Shown here: in pieces, positions 63,714 through 64,000 of the stretch
Layout of the letters: each line of letters starts with the position of its first letter
How positions within the stretch are numbered: position 1 is the first letter of the stretch
Source of the DNA: Cephaloticoccus sp.
GTDB lineage: Bacteria; Verrucomicrobiota; Verrucomicrobiia; Opitutales; Opitutaceae
Direction of reading: 5' to 3'
Assembly: GCA_030833445.1 (NCBI GenBank)
Contig: JAURHD010000005.1
Location: forward strand, 120,494 to 184,493
DNA length: 64,000 nt
Position numbers and translations under genes: made by a program
The notes under the pieces: generated by a model
Told to the model about the DNA's origin: nothing
What the model saw: the letters and a program-made list of their open reading frames with translations, nothing else
Database searches by the model: none

Positions 63714-64000
63714 ATGACAACCAAGCATCGAATTTTTACCACGAGCTTCGCGAAGGTGTATCCCTTCTATGTCGCCAAGGCCGAGAAGAAGGGCCGCACC
63801 AAGACTGAGGTGGATGCTATAATTTCCTGGCTGACCGGCTATAGTGCCAAGGCGCTGGCACGACAATTGAAGCAGCAGACTGACTTCGAAACCTTCTTTC
63901 AGGAGGCGCCCAAAATGAATCCGGCCCGAAGCCTGATCAAGGGGGTCGTTTGCGGCGTGCGGGTGGAAGACATTCAGGAACCTACCATGCGGGAAATCCG
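63714..64000 (+). CDS. DUF2200 family protein, cut by window edge
   Basis: About 95 residues seen from ATG 63714, open at the right edge. The sequence [20 protein letters not shown], followed by [21 protein letters not shown] and later [20 protein letters not shown] is characteristic of DUF2200, a small family of unknown function (normally about 115 aa), so roughly 20 residues are missing. Small, same-strand gene after the membrane protein. Confidence 0.85.
   Translation, partial: MTTKHRIFTTSFAKVYPFYVAKAEKKGRTKTEVDAIISWLTGYSAKALARQLKQQTDFETFFQEAPKMNPARSLIKGVVCGVRVEDIQEPTMREI

Overview
The window is a gene-dense, GC-rich bacterial chromosome segment with about 48 protein genes, two tRNAs, no rRNA, and no CRISPR array, insertion sequence or prophage. 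The protein set (LpxD, BamA, Skp/OmpH, TolC-like channel, OprP-type porin) is that of a Gram-negative cell. Protein style (Ala-rich tails on L25, GYF_2 membrane protein, DUF218, paired heparinase-like enzymes without signal peptides) and the frequent lack of Shine-Dalgarno sequences suggest a Verrucomicrobiota of the Opitutaceae type; that placement is inference, not a database result.

Left part (1-9.3 kb, minus strand): a translation/replication cluster (L25/Ctc, Pth, S6, SSB, L9, then DnaB) running into an outer-membrane cluster (BamA, OmpH/Skp, LpxD) and then Prs, cut by the window edge. Rho-independent terminators after L9 and after OmpH divide it into transcription units. rpsR, usually between ssb and rplI, is absent. 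A tRNA-Asn gene diverges from the cluster. 9.4-22.9 kb is a mosaic of single housekeeping or stress genes: PPK2, a sugar isomerase-like protein, UspA, TatC, pyruvate phosphate dikinase, a broken Sel1-like gene, a TlpA-like thioredoxin, EF-P, beta-carbonic anhydrase, YebC, a CDGSH protein and an RlmI-like methyltransferase.

22.9-30.7 kb is the most unusual block. Two collinear heparinase II/III-like paralogues (774 and 779 aa, key motif at the same residue number) flank two opposite-strand genes, a class III aminotransferase of the glutamate-1-semialdehyde aminomutase type and an M81 (MlrC-like) metallopeptidase. The M81 gene is broken by one extra G in a G7 run. This looks like an uncharacterised catabolic module.

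30.7-45.7 kb holds a fatty-acid-hydroxylase-like membrane protein, a thymidine phosphorylase homologue lacking the family signature, ArgS, a GYF_2 membrane protein, a YihY-like protein, a PpiD/SurA-like protein, a TolC-like channel, MiaA, a YegS-like lipid kinase overlapping a GGDEF response regulator tail to tail, TrpA, an EEP-family hydrolase and tRNA-His. 45.7-54.9 kb holds a DUF218 protein and the phosphate block on the minus strand (porin, pstS, pstC, pstA, pstB, phoU) behind a ClC-type channel gene. 55.1-64 kb holds a SNF2 helicase, a three-gene glycolipid-type operon (GT4, MGDG-synthase-like GT, LpxH-like phosphoesterase), a sialidase-like protein, and a right end of small plus-strand genes (DgkA, an 87-aa membrane protein, a cut DUF2200 gene) around an integron attC-like hairpin.
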